A DNA stretch of 64,000 nt from Clostridium sp. DL-VIII (GTDB lineage Bacteria > Bacillota > Clostridia > Clostridiales > Clostridiaceae). Shown here one piece after another: positions 1-9,443 of the stretch. The stretch lies in NCBI RefSeq assembly GCF_000230835.1, contig NZ_CM001240.1, positions 3,855,779-3,919,778 on the forward strand, given 5' to 3'. How positions within the stretch are numbered: position 1 is the first letter of the stretch; every line of letters starts with the position of its first letter. A program made the translations under genes and the position numbers. The notes beneath the pieces were generated by a model. That model did no database searches and had not been told where the DNA came from. It saw nothing but the letters and a program-made list of their open reading frames with translations.

Positions 1-281
1 TAGTATAGTAAATATTTCTAACTTCATTCTAAAACAAATATAAACAATTTCTAAACGAATGTTAAATTTATGTTAAATTTATTTTTCGCACAGATTCCAA
101 AAACACAAATTAAAGTTATGTGCCCTTATCAAAATCATATGCTTACTTTTAAAAAATAAAAAGAATATTTTTGCAACAGTTTATCCAAAACACAATTTAC
201 AAAAACATTCTATAATTTATTAATAAATTCACGCTATATTCAATTTCATCTACTTCTTCACCATAACGAGCAATTCAATAA
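1..281. other. Intergenic, window edge
   Basis: No gene is visible. It is very AT-rich. Two direct copies of TGTTAAATTTA occur with an 11-bp period at about 60-80. That is the spacing expected for a head-to-tail dimer of an OmpR-family regulator, so this may be the target of the adjacent response regulator or the promoter of a gene lying to the left of the window. Confidence 0.4.
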
Positions 282-980
282 TCACATATTAAATCTATAT
301 CCTGCTCCCCATACGGTTTCTATGTATTCAGGATTGCTGCTATCTAATTCAATCTTTTCTCTTATTCGGTTTATGTGTACAGTAACAGTGGAACTATCAC
401 CTAGGGATTCTTCTCCCCAAATTCTATCTAGTAATGTATCTTTTGAAAATACAATATTAGGATTCGATGCTAGAAACATTAATAATTCGAATTCCTTATT
501 AGCTAATTTAACTTCTTCTTCTCCAACATAAACTCTTCTTGCTTTTAATAATATTTTAATTCTTCCGATTACTATTGAACTTTTCTCATTTTTAACACTT
601 TTCTCCATGGTTGTGAGTCTTTCATATCGTGATATATGTGCATTTACTCTTGCCACAAGTTCACTTGGGCTAAATGGTTTTACAATATAATCATCTGCTC
701 CAATTCCCAATCCTTGTATTTTATAAATATCCTCTTTTTTTGCAGTTACCATTAGGATAGGTATCTCTTTCACTTCCCGTACTTCTTGACAAATTCTAAA
801 CCCATCTTTGCCTGGCAACATAACATCTAATAAAATTAAATCAAACTCCTCACTTAACGCAAGCTCAAGACCTTTATATCCATTTTGAGCTATTTCAGTT
901 TCAAATCCACTTATCTCAAGATAATCTCTTTCTAATTCAGCAATGCTTTCATCATCTTCTATAATTAATATTTTTTTCAC
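282..980 (-). CDS. OmpR/PhoB-family response regulator
   Basis: Cytoplasmic DNA-binding response regulator of 232 aa, the usual family length. The receiver domain (residues 1-115) has the acidic pair at 9-10, phospho-acceptor D52 in LLDVMLPG, T79 and K101. A winged-helix output domain fills about 130-230 and ends in the typical WGAGYRF signature. The start is GTG, preceded by GGAGGAGAAT. It lies 122 bp downstream of the histidine kinase on the same strand and is presumably its partner. The signal and regulon cannot be read from the sequence. The order kinase then regulator is the reverse of most such pairs. Confidence 0.95.
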   Translation of the reverse strand: MKKILIIEDDESIAELERDYLEISGFETEIAQNGYKGLELALSEEFDLILLDVMLPGKDGFRICQEVREVKEIPILMVTAKKEDIYKIQGLGIGADDYIVKPFSPSELVARVNAHISRYERLTTMEKSVKNEKSSIVIGRIKILLKARRVYVGEEEVKLANKEFELLMFLASNPNIVFSKDTLLDRIWGEESLGDSSTVTVHINRIREKIELDSSNPEYIETVWGAGYRFNM

Positions 981-1102
981 TTATTCTCCTCCAAACCATA
1001 GAATCAATTTATAATATATATTTACTCATTATTATTTTTATAAACTGAAATTTCATTTATGTTAACTACATTTTTAAATACACTTAACTATTTAGATAAT
1101 TT

Positions 1103-2563
1103 CTAATTACGATTATTATAATTCTTAGGAAATGTTATTTTTATTGTAAGGCCATTCCTATTACAAGCTGTAATTTTCCCACCATGTGCTTCAATGATAT
1201 GTTTAGATATGGCTAGTCCAAGTCCACTTCCTTCATTAGGTTTTGTACGAGAGGCATCTCCCCTATAAAATCTCAAAAACAACTTTGAAAGATCTTCTTC
1301 TGGCACTCCTATTCCATTATCACTTATTTCTAATATAACTAAATTTTCTTTTTCATATAAATATATTTGAATTTTAACCTTTCTATTTTTATTATATTTT
1401 ACACTATTATTCAATATATTTAAAAGAACTCTGTTAATTTCTTGAGGATCAAGCTTTACCATAGTTGAATCATCACATGTGCTGTCAAAGAATATTTCTA
1501 CATCTAAGCCGAGAAATTCTTCCTTTGCACATTCGTAAAACTTCTTTATATGCCCATTAATACTCACTATGTTAAATTTAAACGGAAATTGTCCTGTATC
1601 TAATTTAGAAAATAAGAATAAGCTATCAACTAATCCATCCATATCACAGGCCTTCGTATAAATAGTATCTAAATATTTTTTTTGCTTTTCTGGTGTATTT
1701 GCTACTCCATCCCTAAGTCCTTCAACATAGCCTTTAATTGCAGTTAATGGAGTACGCAAATCATGTGATATTCCTACAACTAACTCTTTTCTATTTTCTT
1801 CATATTTTAGCTGCATATCTATAGAATCCTTTAAACGCATTCTCATTTCATCAAAATCGCCGCAGACTTGTTTAAACTCATCATCACTATCGTAATTCAT
1901 TTCAAAATCTAAATTTCCGTTTTTAATTTGTTCAGCTCCATAGCTTAAAAGCTCTAAAGGTATAATCAGCTTTTTATAAATTTTACTTGATAATATGATG
2001 TTAGTTATGGTTACTACTATTAATGATATAATAATAACGATAATAATATAGCTAATTACAAATGTTGACATTTCACTTTTCATATCAAACCTTATTGGTT
2101 TGTAATCAGAATTTATTGCTATAATATTTACAATTTTATCATCTTTTTTAAAACTGTTTTTAACTAATGATGTTGAATTCATTTCTAATACTAACGAATT
2201 AGATTGAAAAATCATATTATCACCAATGTTTGAAAGTGCTTCTTGGTCTTTGTCAGTAATATTAGATGACATTATTGTTCCATCATATGTAATTATTAAA
2301 TGATATCCTTTAGGCTCAAGAAATTTCTGTAAGTTTTGTGTCAAATTTTGAATATCATCTTTATTTTGAATTTTTCTCATATCTGGTCTTAGATTCTGTT
2401 GAATGAAATATGGGTTTTGATCCACTTCTCTATCGCTTTCAAATTTTCTTTCATATGCTGCTGAAAATGGTATATTCATTACACCTGCGATAATAAAAAT
2501 AATAACCACTGGAACAATTAGCATAAGAATATTTGAAATTGTTAATCTCTTTTTTATTTTCAT
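1103..2563 (-). CDS. Membrane sensor histidine kinase (HAMP-HisKA-HATPase)
   Basis: Sensor kinase of 486 aa. It has transmembrane helices at about 10-30 and 166-190 flanking an extracytoplasmic sensor of about 135 residues, then a HAMP linker (about 190-245). The HisKA box GISHDLRTPL carries H267, and the ATPase domain shows the N box (LLNILNNSVKYN), G1 (DNGIG) and G2 (GSGLGLAISKH). All catalytic motifs are intact. The ATG overlaps the stop of the upstream 109-aa gene (ATGA), so the two are translationally coupled. It should phosphorylate the regulator encoded just downstream. The family matches PhoR/ResE-like kinases but the ligand is unknown. Confidence 0.95.
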   Translation of the reverse strand: MKIKKRLTISNILMLIVPVVIIFIIAGVMNIPFSAAYERKFESDREVDQNPYFIQQNLRPDMRKIQNKDDIQNLTQNLQKFLEPKGYHLIITYDGTIMSSNITDKDQEALSNIGDNMIFQSNSLVLEMNSTSLVKNSFKKDDKIVNIIAINSDYKPIRFDMKSEMSTFVISYIIIVIIISLIVVTITNIILSSKIYKKLIIPLELLSYGAEQIKNGNLDFEMNYDSDDEFKQVCGDFDEMRMRLKDSIDMQLKYEENRKELVVGISHDLRTPLTAIKGYVEGLRDGVANTPEKQKKYLDTIYTKACDMDGLVDSLFLFSKLDTGQFPFKFNIVSINGHIKKFYECAKEEFLGLDVEIFFDSTCDDSTMVKLDPQEINRVLLNILNNSVKYNKNRKVKIQIYLYEKENLVILEISDNGIGVPEEDLSKLFLRFYRGDASRTKPNEGSGLGLAISKHIIEAHGGKITACNRNGLTIKITFPKNYNNRN

Positions 2564-2889
2564 AATAATTCCTCGACTAAAGTCTTATCTACGAGCAAAT
2601 TTGATAAGTCTATTTTTTCTGGATTAGTAAGTAAAGAATAATCCTTAATCCATAGAATTTCATCAACTATTCTGCATTCACTAATTGCAATATTAGGTTC
2701 TTCATCATAAACCTCTTCTAATTCTTTATTCTTAGTAAGAACTGCAATTCTTCTGCACGGTTCCTCATTCATATCATATATATTAAAAAAGCTATTATAT
2801 GAATCAAAGTTTTTTACTGATGTAACAACCTTTAAAAATAAGTTATACTTTTCAGCCGCTTCCTTTGCATTAATATACTCTCTATTCAT
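2560..2889 (-). CDS. Uncharacterised 109-aa protein coupled to a sensor kinase
   Basis: Small acidic soluble protein with no membrane segment or signal peptide. I do not recognise the family. Its stop overlaps the kinase start by 4 bp, which indicates one operon and suggests a role tied to the two-component system, or simply co-expression. The start is an ATG preceded by GAGGAGAG. Alternating hydrophobic strands (RIAVLTKN, IAISECRIV, EILWIKDYSLL) suggest a compact alpha/beta fold. No catalytic motif is evident. Confidence 0.8.
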   Translation of the reverse strand: MNREYINAKEAAEKYNLFLKVVTSVKNFDSYNSFFNIYDMNEEPCRRIAVLTKNKELEEVYDEEPNIAISECRIVDEILWIKDYSLLTNPEKIDLSNLLVDKTLVEELL

Positions 2890-3009
2890 CTTATCTCTCC
2901 TCGTATGTTAATATTTAAATAATTATCTCATAAGGCTATACTCATTTCAATATTGAGTTTAACATAAACTCACATGATATAATTTTATATACAATTCATT
3001 TTTAAGTAC

Positions 3010-3861
3010 TCATTCTCCAATAAATTTCAATTCACTTTTAAGGCTTACAAGTTCATCCTTTTTAAGATATCTCCATTTACCAATTTCTATATTATCTATA
3101 GTAATATTCATAATTCTAATTCTCTCAAGCTTTATTACTTTATATCCTAAAGCACCACACATTTTACGAATCTGCCTATTTAGCCCTTGAGTTAGAACTA
3201 TTTTAAATGTATCTTTATTAACCCTATTGACCTTGCAGGCTCTAGTCATTATCTTAGTTTTTTTATCTTCTTTTATTATACTTAACTCTTTTAAAGGAAT
3301 GGTTTCACAATCCTTTATCCTAGACTTGCAACTTGAAAATTCCTTATATTTAGAATTTTTATATATGCCTAATGTATCTGATATTCTTTTAACACCTGAA
3401 CTTTGTTCTCCTGATATTTCAATTCCTGACGCCATTACTTCAAGAAACTTTTCATCAAAACTTCTATCAACCTGTACAAGATATTCTTTCTCATGCATAT
3501 TATCAGACTCTAGAATTCCATTAGCTAATTCTCCGTCGTTAGTCATAATTATAAGTCCTTGAGATTCCTTATCCAATCTCCCAACTGGAAAAATATATTC
3601 AGGATAATTCATAAAATCAATTATATTTCCTTGCACCTTTTCAGCGGTGCACATAATATCAACTGGTTTATTAAGTGCAATATATACTTTTTCTCTTCTT
3701 GAAATTGGTTTATCATCAAGAAGAATTTCATCACTTTCCTCTACCCACTGACCTAAAACGCAGTTTTTCCCATTTACCTTAATCCGCGCTTCTTCTATTA
3801 ATTTATTTGTTTCCTTTCTAGAGCAAATTCCATAATTACTAAATAATTTATTAATCCGCAT
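3010..3861 (-). CDS. rluF: RluF/RsuA-type rRNA pseudouridine synthase
   Basis: Isomerises a uridine of 23S rRNA (position 2604 for RluF; the target is inferred from family). An N-terminal S4 RNA-binding domain (about 1-60, ICSRKETNKLIEE) is followed by the catalytic domain with the motif PVGRLDKESQGLI, whose aspartate is the nucleophile, and a C-terminal GLNRQIRKMCGALGYKV block typical of the RsuA/RluB/E/F group. At 283 aa it is slightly long. An extra lysine/serine-rich insertion of about 40 residues sits around residues 160-200, and I cannot assign it. ATG start, RBS AAGGA. It stands alone between the two-component cluster and ydcF. Confidence 0.9.
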   Translation of the reverse strand: MRINKLFSNYGICSRKETNKLIEEARIKVNGKNCVLGQWVEESDEILLDDKPISRREKVYIALNKPVDIMCTAEKVQGNIIDFMNYPEYIFPVGRLDKESQGLIIMTNDGELANGILESDNMHEKEYLVQVDRSFDEKFLEVMASGIEISGEQSSGVKRISDTLGIYKNSKYKEFSSCKSRIKDCETIPLKELSIIKEDKKTKIMTRACKVNRVNKDTFKIVLTQGLNRQIRKMCGALGYKVIKLERIRIMNITIDNIEIGKWRYLKKDELVSLKSELKFIGE

Positions 3862-3944
3862 TTTGATATTTATCCTTTCAAGTTAACATTATTTTATTCA
3901 TATGAAGATAGAGAAACTATAAATTAGACTTATATATAGAATAG

Positions 3945-4691
3945 TTATCTATCAAATATTAGGCTTTTCACAATTGCAAAAGCTTCTCTCGTATAGGTTA
4001 TAGGAATTAAATACCATACTGTTGTACTTGAGTAATTATCAAATTTTACATAACCATTTCTTTTAGCTAAAATACTGCTTCTTAAAGCATGAAAATCTGT
4101 TGTAATTATTTTAACACTAATTTCATTCAATGTTTTTCCACTTAATTCTTCTATTTTCTCCTTAGAAAACTTGAAGTTTTCATTTGTATTTTGAGATTTA
4201 TCTTCAATTAGTATTTTATTTTTATCTATTCCTCTATCTTGCAAATATATACTCATAGCATGCGCTTCTGGCAAATCTTCATCATTTCCCTTTCCACCAG
4301 ACAAAACAATATAAGCATCTTCATTTTGCTTTAAGCACTTTATTGCTGCCTCAAGCCTTCCTTGAAGTATTAAACTTGGTATTTTTCCATTTGAAAGTCC
4401 CGCCCCCAGCACTAAAATGTAATCAGTGTTTTGAATATTGCTTTTTGGATAACTTATTATTGCAACTTCTATTCCTAAAAAGCAAACGAGGAAAATACAC
4501 ATAATCACTTTAGCAGTTTGAAATATTTTCAATAAAGCTAATTTATCTTTAATAAAATGATATACTACCATAATAATACCTAAAGCTACAACTGGATAGC
4601 TAAATGCAATTTTTGTACTGCTTATTAAGTTCACATCTATCACATATAAAATTAATAAGCCTCCCAATAAAATATCCCAATATCTTCTCAT
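3945..4691 (-). CDS. YdcF/SanA-like DUF218 membrane protein
   Basis: 248-aa member of the DUF218 (YdcF/ElyC/SanA) family, linked elsewhere to cell-envelope metabolism. Three hydrophobic helices lie in about the first 90 residues. The DUF218 domain follows, with DYILVLGAG, the glycine motif VLSGGKGNDEDLPEA and an ILIEDKSQNTNEN segment. I take the ATG at 4691 as the start because GGGGGAG lies 5-6 bases upstream; an upstream TTG has no such site. A copy of the roughly 160-bp repeat begins only about 50 bp upstream, so the promoter must lie in or beyond that repeat. Confidence 0.85.
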   Translation of the reverse strand: MRRYWDILLGGLLILYVIDVNLISSTKIAFSYPVVALGIIMVVYHFIKDKLALLKIFQTAKVIMCIFLVCFLGIEVAIISYPKSNIQNTDYILVLGAGLSNGKIPSLILQGRLEAAIKCLKQNEDAYIVLSGGKGNDEDLPEAHAMSIYLQDRGIDKNKILIEDKSQNTNENFKFSKEKIEELSGKTLNEISVKIITTDFHALRSSILAKRNGYVKFDNYSSTTVWYLIPITYTREAFAIVKSLIFDR

Positions 4692-4739
4692 AACTCTCCC
4701 CCATAAATTTATTAATTGCAACGAATATAAAATATGACT

Positions 4740-4900
4740 TTAGGCACATAAAAACAAATAACAGGTCCAAGGTTGCCTTGAATATTATCGGGCAAAGATA
4801 TAAATTAACTTCATAGCTGGTCTATTAGATCAATTTGCCAAAGTAGTATGCTGAAGATTTATACGTCAAATGGACTTGTTATTTATTGGATTGTGCCTTA
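4740..4900. repeat. MITE-like palindromic element, copy 1
   Basis: 161-bp element with imperfect terminal inverted repeats. The left end reads TTAGGCACATAAAAACAAAT and the right end is its near-complement, ending ATTGTGCCTTA; about 28 bp pair. Inner arms also pair (TAAATT with AATTT around a CATAGC core). It has the same orientation and ends as the copies at 7081-7243 and 18324-18411. It encodes nothing. It sits between ydcF and hslO, about 50 bp upstream of the ydcF start codon. Confidence 0.85.
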
Positions 4901-5031
4901 ATGTTATTGTACCTTAAAAATAATCAAAATAAAGGACATATATTTATTATTATAGGAATTTTAGTTTAATCTTCTAAAATTCATACATCCTTAATAAAAT
5001 ACATGCCCTCTTTTCATTGATTTAAATTTTA

Positions 5032-5910
5032 TTACTTATTATTTAATAATTTACCTATTTCTTCATTTGTGAACTCATATTTTGTGTTACAGAAATTACA
5101 TACAATCTCTTCTGTTTTATTGTCATCATATATTTCTTGAAGTGTCTCTCTTCCAACAGAAATTAAAGCTTTTTCAACTCTATCTCTAGAACAGTCACAC
5201 TTATACTCAGGGTTTAAGGAATCTAATATTTTTAAATCCATTCCATCAAAAATGTACTCTAAAATTTCCTCTACAGTTTTTCCCTCGCTTATTATAGTAG
5301 TTATAGGTGGAATTTCTTCCAATCTATAAGTTATAACATCTGCTAAAAGCTCATCTGCACCTGGCATCATTTGAACTATAAAGCCTCCTGCAGCTTTTAT
5401 AGATAAATCTCTGTCAACTAATACACCAAGTGATACTGCGGATGGTGTTTGCTCAGATACAGTGAAATAATAAGCAAAATCGTCTCCTATCTCACCAGTT
5501 TGTATCGGTACTTGTCCTACATAAGGATCTTTTAATCCTAAATCTTTTATTACATATAAAATTCCATCTGTTCCAATAGCTCCACCAACATCTAATTTTC
5601 CTTTTTCATTTAGAGGTCTATCAATATATGGATTTCCAATAAATCCTTTAACAAAACCTTTGCTATTGCCTGTTACTGTAATTCCTTTAGCTTCTCCCTT
5701 TCCGTCTATCTTTAATGTTATTGATTCCTTTTGATTTTTTAAAGTAGTTCCTATTAACACTCCGGCAGTTAACATTCTTCCAAACGCTGCTGCTGCCACT
5801 GGTGTACAATCATGTATCTTACATCCTTCATTTACCAAATTAGTGGTAATACCAGCGATTATTCGTACCATTCCACCTTTAGCCGTTGCTCTAACTATTT
5901 TATCTTGCAT
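5032..5910 (-). CDS. hslO: Redox-regulated chaperone Hsp33
   Basis: Cytoplasmic holdase activated by oxidative unfolding. Full length at 292 aa. The N-terminal chaperone core contains the conserved segments [15 protein letters not shown] and [10 protein letters not shown]. The C-terminal zinc switch retains all four cysteines as CDC (about 238-240) and CNFC (about 271-274). ATG start preceded by GGAG. It appears to be a single gene, with the methyltransferase gene about 80 bp upstream on the same strand, so weak co-transcription is possible. In an anaerobe it should protect against oxygen or hypochlorite exposure. Confidence 0.97.
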   Translation of the reverse strand: MQDKIVRATAKGGMVRIIAGITTNLVNEGCKIHDCTPVAAAAFGRMLTAGVLIGTTLKNQKESITLKIDGKGEAKGITVTGNSKGFVKGFIGNPYIDRPLNEKGKLDVGGAIGTDGILYVIKDLGLKDPYVGQVPIQTGEIGDDFAYYFTVSEQTPSAVSLGVLVDRDLSIKAAGGFIVQMMPGADELLADVITYRLEEIPPITTIISEGKTVEEILEYIFDGMDLKILDSLNPEYKCDCSRDRVEKALISVGRETLQEIYDDNKTEEIVCNFCNTKYEFTNEEIGKLLNNK

Positions 5911-5991
5911 AATTAATTCATCTCCTAATTCATTTAAATTAAAGTTATTTTATCCATTTAAATTCTTTTACTGAATCTAATCAATTTAACA

Positions 5992-6729
5992 TTATTTTGT
6001 TACAACATAAAGTATTCTTTCACTATTTTCCTTTACATTTTCATCTGAATATCCTTCAAATTTATTGATAATATTAAACTTACATTTTTTTAAAGCTTCT
6101 TCTATATATTCTTCAGTGTAAGCTCTTTCAAAATGTTCTTCCTCGAATTTTTCATACAAATCATTTTCTGATTTAACAAAGAAAGTTAAAAACATATTTA
6201 GCACATCATCTTCGAATGAATTTTCCCATGTATAAAAAATTTCTTCTGAACTATAAGTATATATATTATTTCCAAGAACCGTAGATAATTTATAATATGA
6301 ATTTATATCAAAAATAAATAATCCATCATCTTTTAAATGTTCATATACACTAGAAAAATAATCAAATAAATCTTCATCTTCTGTTATGTAATTAGTAGAA
6401 TCTAAAACAGAAGTTATAAGATTAAATTTTCTATTCAAATTTAACTCACTCATATCCTGACGTATTACTTTTGCTTTGACTTTATTTTTCTTAAATTTAT
6501 CAAAAGCTATATTTAGCATATCATCTGATAAATCCACTGCATATATATTTTTAAAATATTTTGCTACCCTTACCGCTACATTACCTGTTCCGCAGGCTAA
6601 ATCTAAATAATCTTCAAAGTTTATATTATTCTCATTACATAATTTTATAACTTTTTCTGCAACTTTATCATAATTAATATCCTCATATATTAATTCATCA
6701 TATATATTTGCAAATTCTTTATATGCCAT
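5992..6729 (-). CDS. SAM-dependent class I methyltransferase
   Basis: 245-aa soluble methyltransferase of the Methyltransf_25 type. The glycine motif I (YLDLACGTGN) lies at about 42-51, an acidic SAM-ribose position follows in YAVDLSDDM, and FIFDINSYYKL is the later strand motif. The substrate is unknown. A GTG 12 bases further upstream opens a longer frame, but its GGG lies only one base away; the ATG at 6729 has a better-spaced site, so I use it. The spore-protein gene lies about 80 bp upstream on the same strand. Confidence 0.88.
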   Translation of the reverse strand: MAYKEFANIYDELIYEDINYDKVAEKVIKLCNENNINFEDYLDLACGTGNVAVRVAKYFKNIYAVDLSDDMLNIAFDKFKKNKVKAKVIRQDMSELNLNRKFNLITSVLDSTNYITEDEDLFDYFSSVYEHLKDDGLFIFDINSYYKLSTVLGNNIYTYSSEEIFYTWENSFEDDVLNMFLTFFVKSENDLYEKFEEEHFERAYTEEYIEEALKKCKFNIINKFEGYSDENVKENSERILYVVTK

Positions 6730-6825
6730 GTAGTTTATCACGCCCTTACTTTAACTTACTAATTCATCTAGTATATTATATCGTAATTATTTTCTTAGTC
6801 AAATTAGTAATTACTTTCCAAAGGC

Positions 6826-7047
6826 TTATTGTATACTTCCCTTCTTTCGTTTAGCCATTATCCCACCGATTCGCCCAGTTTCTTCAGATGATAAGCCTCC
6901 CCAGCCTTCTCTATTAACCTTATCAATTAATCCAAGTTCTTCCGCTATTTCATACTTAACTTTTTCCCTCATTTTTTCAGCCTCAGTAAGTTCTTTGTTT
7001 GCTTTTATTTTAGCCTTTATTATCTTTTTTAAAGATTTATCGCTCAT
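6826..7047 (-). CDS. Alpha/beta-type small acid-soluble spore protein (divergent)
   Basis: 73-aa protein. It contains the germination-protease-type site KYEIAEELGL (about 31-40) and the glycine-rich DNA-binding signature GLSSEETGRIGGIMAKRKK, as in alpha/beta SASPs that coat spore DNA. The N-terminus is a lysine/glutamate-rich helix longer than in classical members, so this is a divergent paralogue. ATG start with AAGG upstream. The repeat element at 7081-7243 ends 33 bp before the start codon, so any sigma-G promoter would have to lie within the element, or transcription must read through it. Confidence 0.82.
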   Translation of the reverse strand: MSDKSLKKIIKAKIKANKELTEAEKMREKVKYEIAEELGLIDKVNREGWGGLSSEETGRIGGIMAKRKKGSIQ

Positions 7048-7080
7048 TTTTTATTATCACCAACCTTAAATTTTTTTCAT

Positions 7081-7243
7081 TAGGCACATGAAAATAAATA
7101 ACAAGTCCAAAGTTGCCACGGATATTTTTCATCAGGCAAGAAGACAAATTTCCCTCATAGCGGGCTATTAGGTCAATTTGTCGCCGTAGGATGATGGAAA
7201 ATAGGCTGACAAATGGACTTATTATTTATTTGATTGTGCCTTA
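7081..7243. repeat. MITE-like palindromic element, copy 2
   Basis: 163-bp copy of the element at 4740. The terminal inverted repeats run from TAGGCACATG to GTGCCTTA. Nested arms are clearer here: TATTTTTCATCA pairs with TGATGGAAAATA, and GACAAATT pairs with AATTTGTC around CATAGCGGGC. The whole element can therefore fold as a multi-arm structure in RNA or as a cruciform. It lies between the divergent spore-protein gene and the asd-dapA-dapB operon. Confidence 0.88.
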
Positions 7244-7531
7244 CTATTATTTCCGTCTATTTCATTACTATTCCTATAAAATATATTTCATAAAAAGCAG
7301 CTTATTTTTATTATTAGCTAGTAACTAATTTATAAAAATATACGCTTTATTTTTAATTGCGCATATGAATAAATATTCATGTTAAATTCAACGGTTTTAC
7401 AATATTCAGGATATTTTTAGACAATGAATAGTTTTTTTCAACTTATTTTGCTCATTGACTTGATATTTATTCAATATTTATCTATAGTAGTTGTATATAT
7501 AAAATTATTAATAAATTTAGGAGGGATTATT

Positions 7532-8524
7532 GTGTATAATGTTGCAATAGTTGGGGCTACTGGAAATGTAGGCAGAAAGTTTTTAGAAATCTTAGAAGAA
7601 AGAAATTTTCCAGTAAAAAATTTATATGTTTTCGCATCAAAAAGATCAGAAGGTTCTACTTTATCTTTTAAAGGAAAGGATTATGTGGTTGAAGAAACCT
7701 GCGAAAAAAATATAAAAGATAAAAAAATAGATTATGCACTATTCTCAGCTGGTGGAGATGCTAGTAAAGAATTTGCACCTGTTTTTGCAAAATATGGGGC
7801 TGTAGTTATTGATAATAGTAGCGCTTGGAGAATGGATCCCGAGGTACCACTCGTAGTACCAGAAGTTAATCCTGAAGACATAAAACTTCATAAAGGAATA
7901 ATCGCAAATCCAAATTGTTCAACAATTCAAGCAATGGCAATAATGAAAGCTTTAAATGACAAATATGGAATAAAGAGAATTGTTTACTCTACATACCAAG
8001 CAGTATCAGGGGCAGGTATTCAAGGTATCAGAGATTTAGAGGATGGAATCAAAGGCGTTCCACCTAAAAAATTCCCTTATCCTATAGCTGGTAATGTATT
8101 ACCTCATATAGATGTTTTCTTAGAAGACGGCTATACTAAAGAAGAGGAAAAAATGATTAAAGAGACAAGAAAAATACTTCATGAACCAGATTTAAGAATT
8201 ACAGCTACTACTGCAAGAGTTCCTGTTTTAAATGCTCACAGTGAAAGTATAAATGTTGAGCTTAACTCTGAATTTGATATAAAAGATATTTTCGAATTAT
8301 TAGGAAACACAAAAGGTGTAACTGTATATGATAACTTAGAAGAGTTAAAATATCCTACTGCACTTGAAGTTTCAGGAAAAGATGATGTTTATGTTGGAAG
8401 AATCAGAAGAGACTTCAGCGTAGATAATGGATTAAACTTATGGGTTGTTGGTGATAACATAAGAAAAGGAGCAGCTCTTAATGCTATTCAAATTGCTGAA
8501 ATAATGATAAAGGACAACAAATAG
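7532..8524 (+). CDS. asd: Aspartate-semialdehyde dehydrogenase
   Basis: Reduces aspartyl phosphate to aspartate semialdehyde, at the branch point to lysine/diaminopimelate and threonine/methionine. 330 aa from the GTG at 7532, which has TTAGGAGGG 6 bases upstream; the longer frame to 7424 adds an unlikely hydrophobic extension. The N-terminal Rossmann motif is VAIVGATGNVGRKF. The catalytic cysteine lies in NPNCSTIQ, with the substrate region GIQGIRDLEDG and a conserved HxES block (LNAHSES). It is the first gene of asd-dapA-dapB, with 30- and 10-bp gaps. No lysine riboswitch is recognisable upstream. Confidence 0.96.
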   Translation: MYNVAIVGATGNVGRKFLEILEERNFPVKNLYVFASKRSEGSTLSFKGKDYVVEETCEKNIKDKKIDYALFSAGGDASKEFAPVFAKYGAVVIDNSSAWRMDPEVPLVVPEVNPEDIKLHKGIIANPNCSTIQAMAIMKALNDKYGIKRIVYSTYQAVSGAGIQGIRDLEDGIKGVPPKKFPYPIAGNVLPHIDVFLEDGYTKEEEKMIKETRKILHEPDLRITATTARVPVLNAHSESINVELNSEFDIKDIFELLGNTKGVTVYDNLEELKYPTALEVSGKDDVYVGRIRRDFSVDNGLNLWVVGDNIRKGAALNAIQIAEIMIKDNK

Positions 8525-8554
8525 TTTATAGTAATTTAAGTTGGAGGAATCTAA

Positions 8555-9433
8555 ATGTCAATATTTCAAGGCTCAGCTGTAGCAATAGTAACTCCTTTTA
8601 ATGAAAATGGAGTTAACTTCGAAAAACTTAAGACCCTATTAGAGTGGCACATTAAAGAAGGTACAGATGCCATTGTAATTTGCGGAACTACAGGTGAAGC
8701 TACCACTATGACTGAAAAAGAGATAAAAGATACAATTAAGTTTACAGTTGATGTAATAAGCAAAAGAATTCCTGTAATTGCTGGTACAGGCTCAAACAAC
8801 ACCGCTTCTGCTATTTCAATGAGTAAATATGCAGAAAGCGTTGGTGCTGATGGACTTCTTGTTATTACTCCATATTATAATAAAACTTCTCAAAATGGTT
8901 TAATAAAGCATTTTAAAGCTATAAATGATGAAGTCAAAACTCCAATTATTCTCTATAATGTTCCAAGCAGAACTGGAGTCAATATTGCTCCTAAAACTTT
9001 GCTTAAACTTTCTGAATTGAGTAATATTACTGCTATTAAAGAAGCAAGTGGTAATATCAGTCAGATTGTTCAAATGAAAGCATTATGCAGAGATTCAATT
9101 GATATTTATTCTGGTAATGATGATCAGGTTATTTCAATAATGTCTCTCGGCGGTATAGGAGTAATCTCTGTTTTAGCTAATATACTTCCTAAAGAAGTTC
9201 ATGAAATGGCTCAAAAATGCTTAACCAATAATTTTAAAGAAGCTTTAGATATTCAATTAAACACTTTATCTTTAGCTAATGCTTTATTTATAGAAACAAA
9301 TCCGATTCCAATTAAAACGGCCATGAATCTTATGGGACTTGAAGTTGGTCCTCTAAGGCTTCCACTTTGTGAAATGGATGAAAATAACGAAGAAATGCTA
9401 AAGGCTGCTTTAATTAATAATAAATTAATGTAA
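8555..9433 (+). CDS. dapA: 4-hydroxy-tetrahydrodipicolinate synthase
   Basis: Condenses pyruvate with aspartate semialdehyde, the first committed step to diaminopimelate. 292 aa, standard for the family. It shows the TIM-barrel signatures [13 protein letters not shown] and the Schiff-base lysine region AIKEASGNI, with the catalytic tyrosine in the ITPYYNK block. Strong RBS TTGGAGG before the ATG. It is the second gene of the operon, 30 bp after asd and 10 bp before the dapB start. All active-site residues that I can check are present. Confidence 0.97.
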   Translation: MSIFQGSAVAIVTPFNENGVNFEKLKTLLEWHIKEGTDAIVICGTTGEATTMTEKEIKDTIKFTVDVISKRIPVIAGTGSNNTASAISMSKYAESVGADGLLVITPYYNKTSQNGLIKHFKAINDEVKTPIILYNVPSRTGVNIAPKTLLKLSELSNITAIKEASGNISQIVQMKALCRDSIDIYSGNDDQVISIMSLGGIGVISVLANILPKEVHEMAQKCLTNNFKEALDIQLNTLSLANALFIETNPIPIKTAMNLMGLEVGPLRLPLCEMDENNEEMLKAALINNKLM

Positions 9434-9443
9434 GGTGATATAT

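Noticed and set aside
7244..7531. Lysine riboswitch or T-box in front of asd
   Set aside because: The conserved motifs of either class are absent; only AT-rich sequence and a weak TTGACT box are visible.
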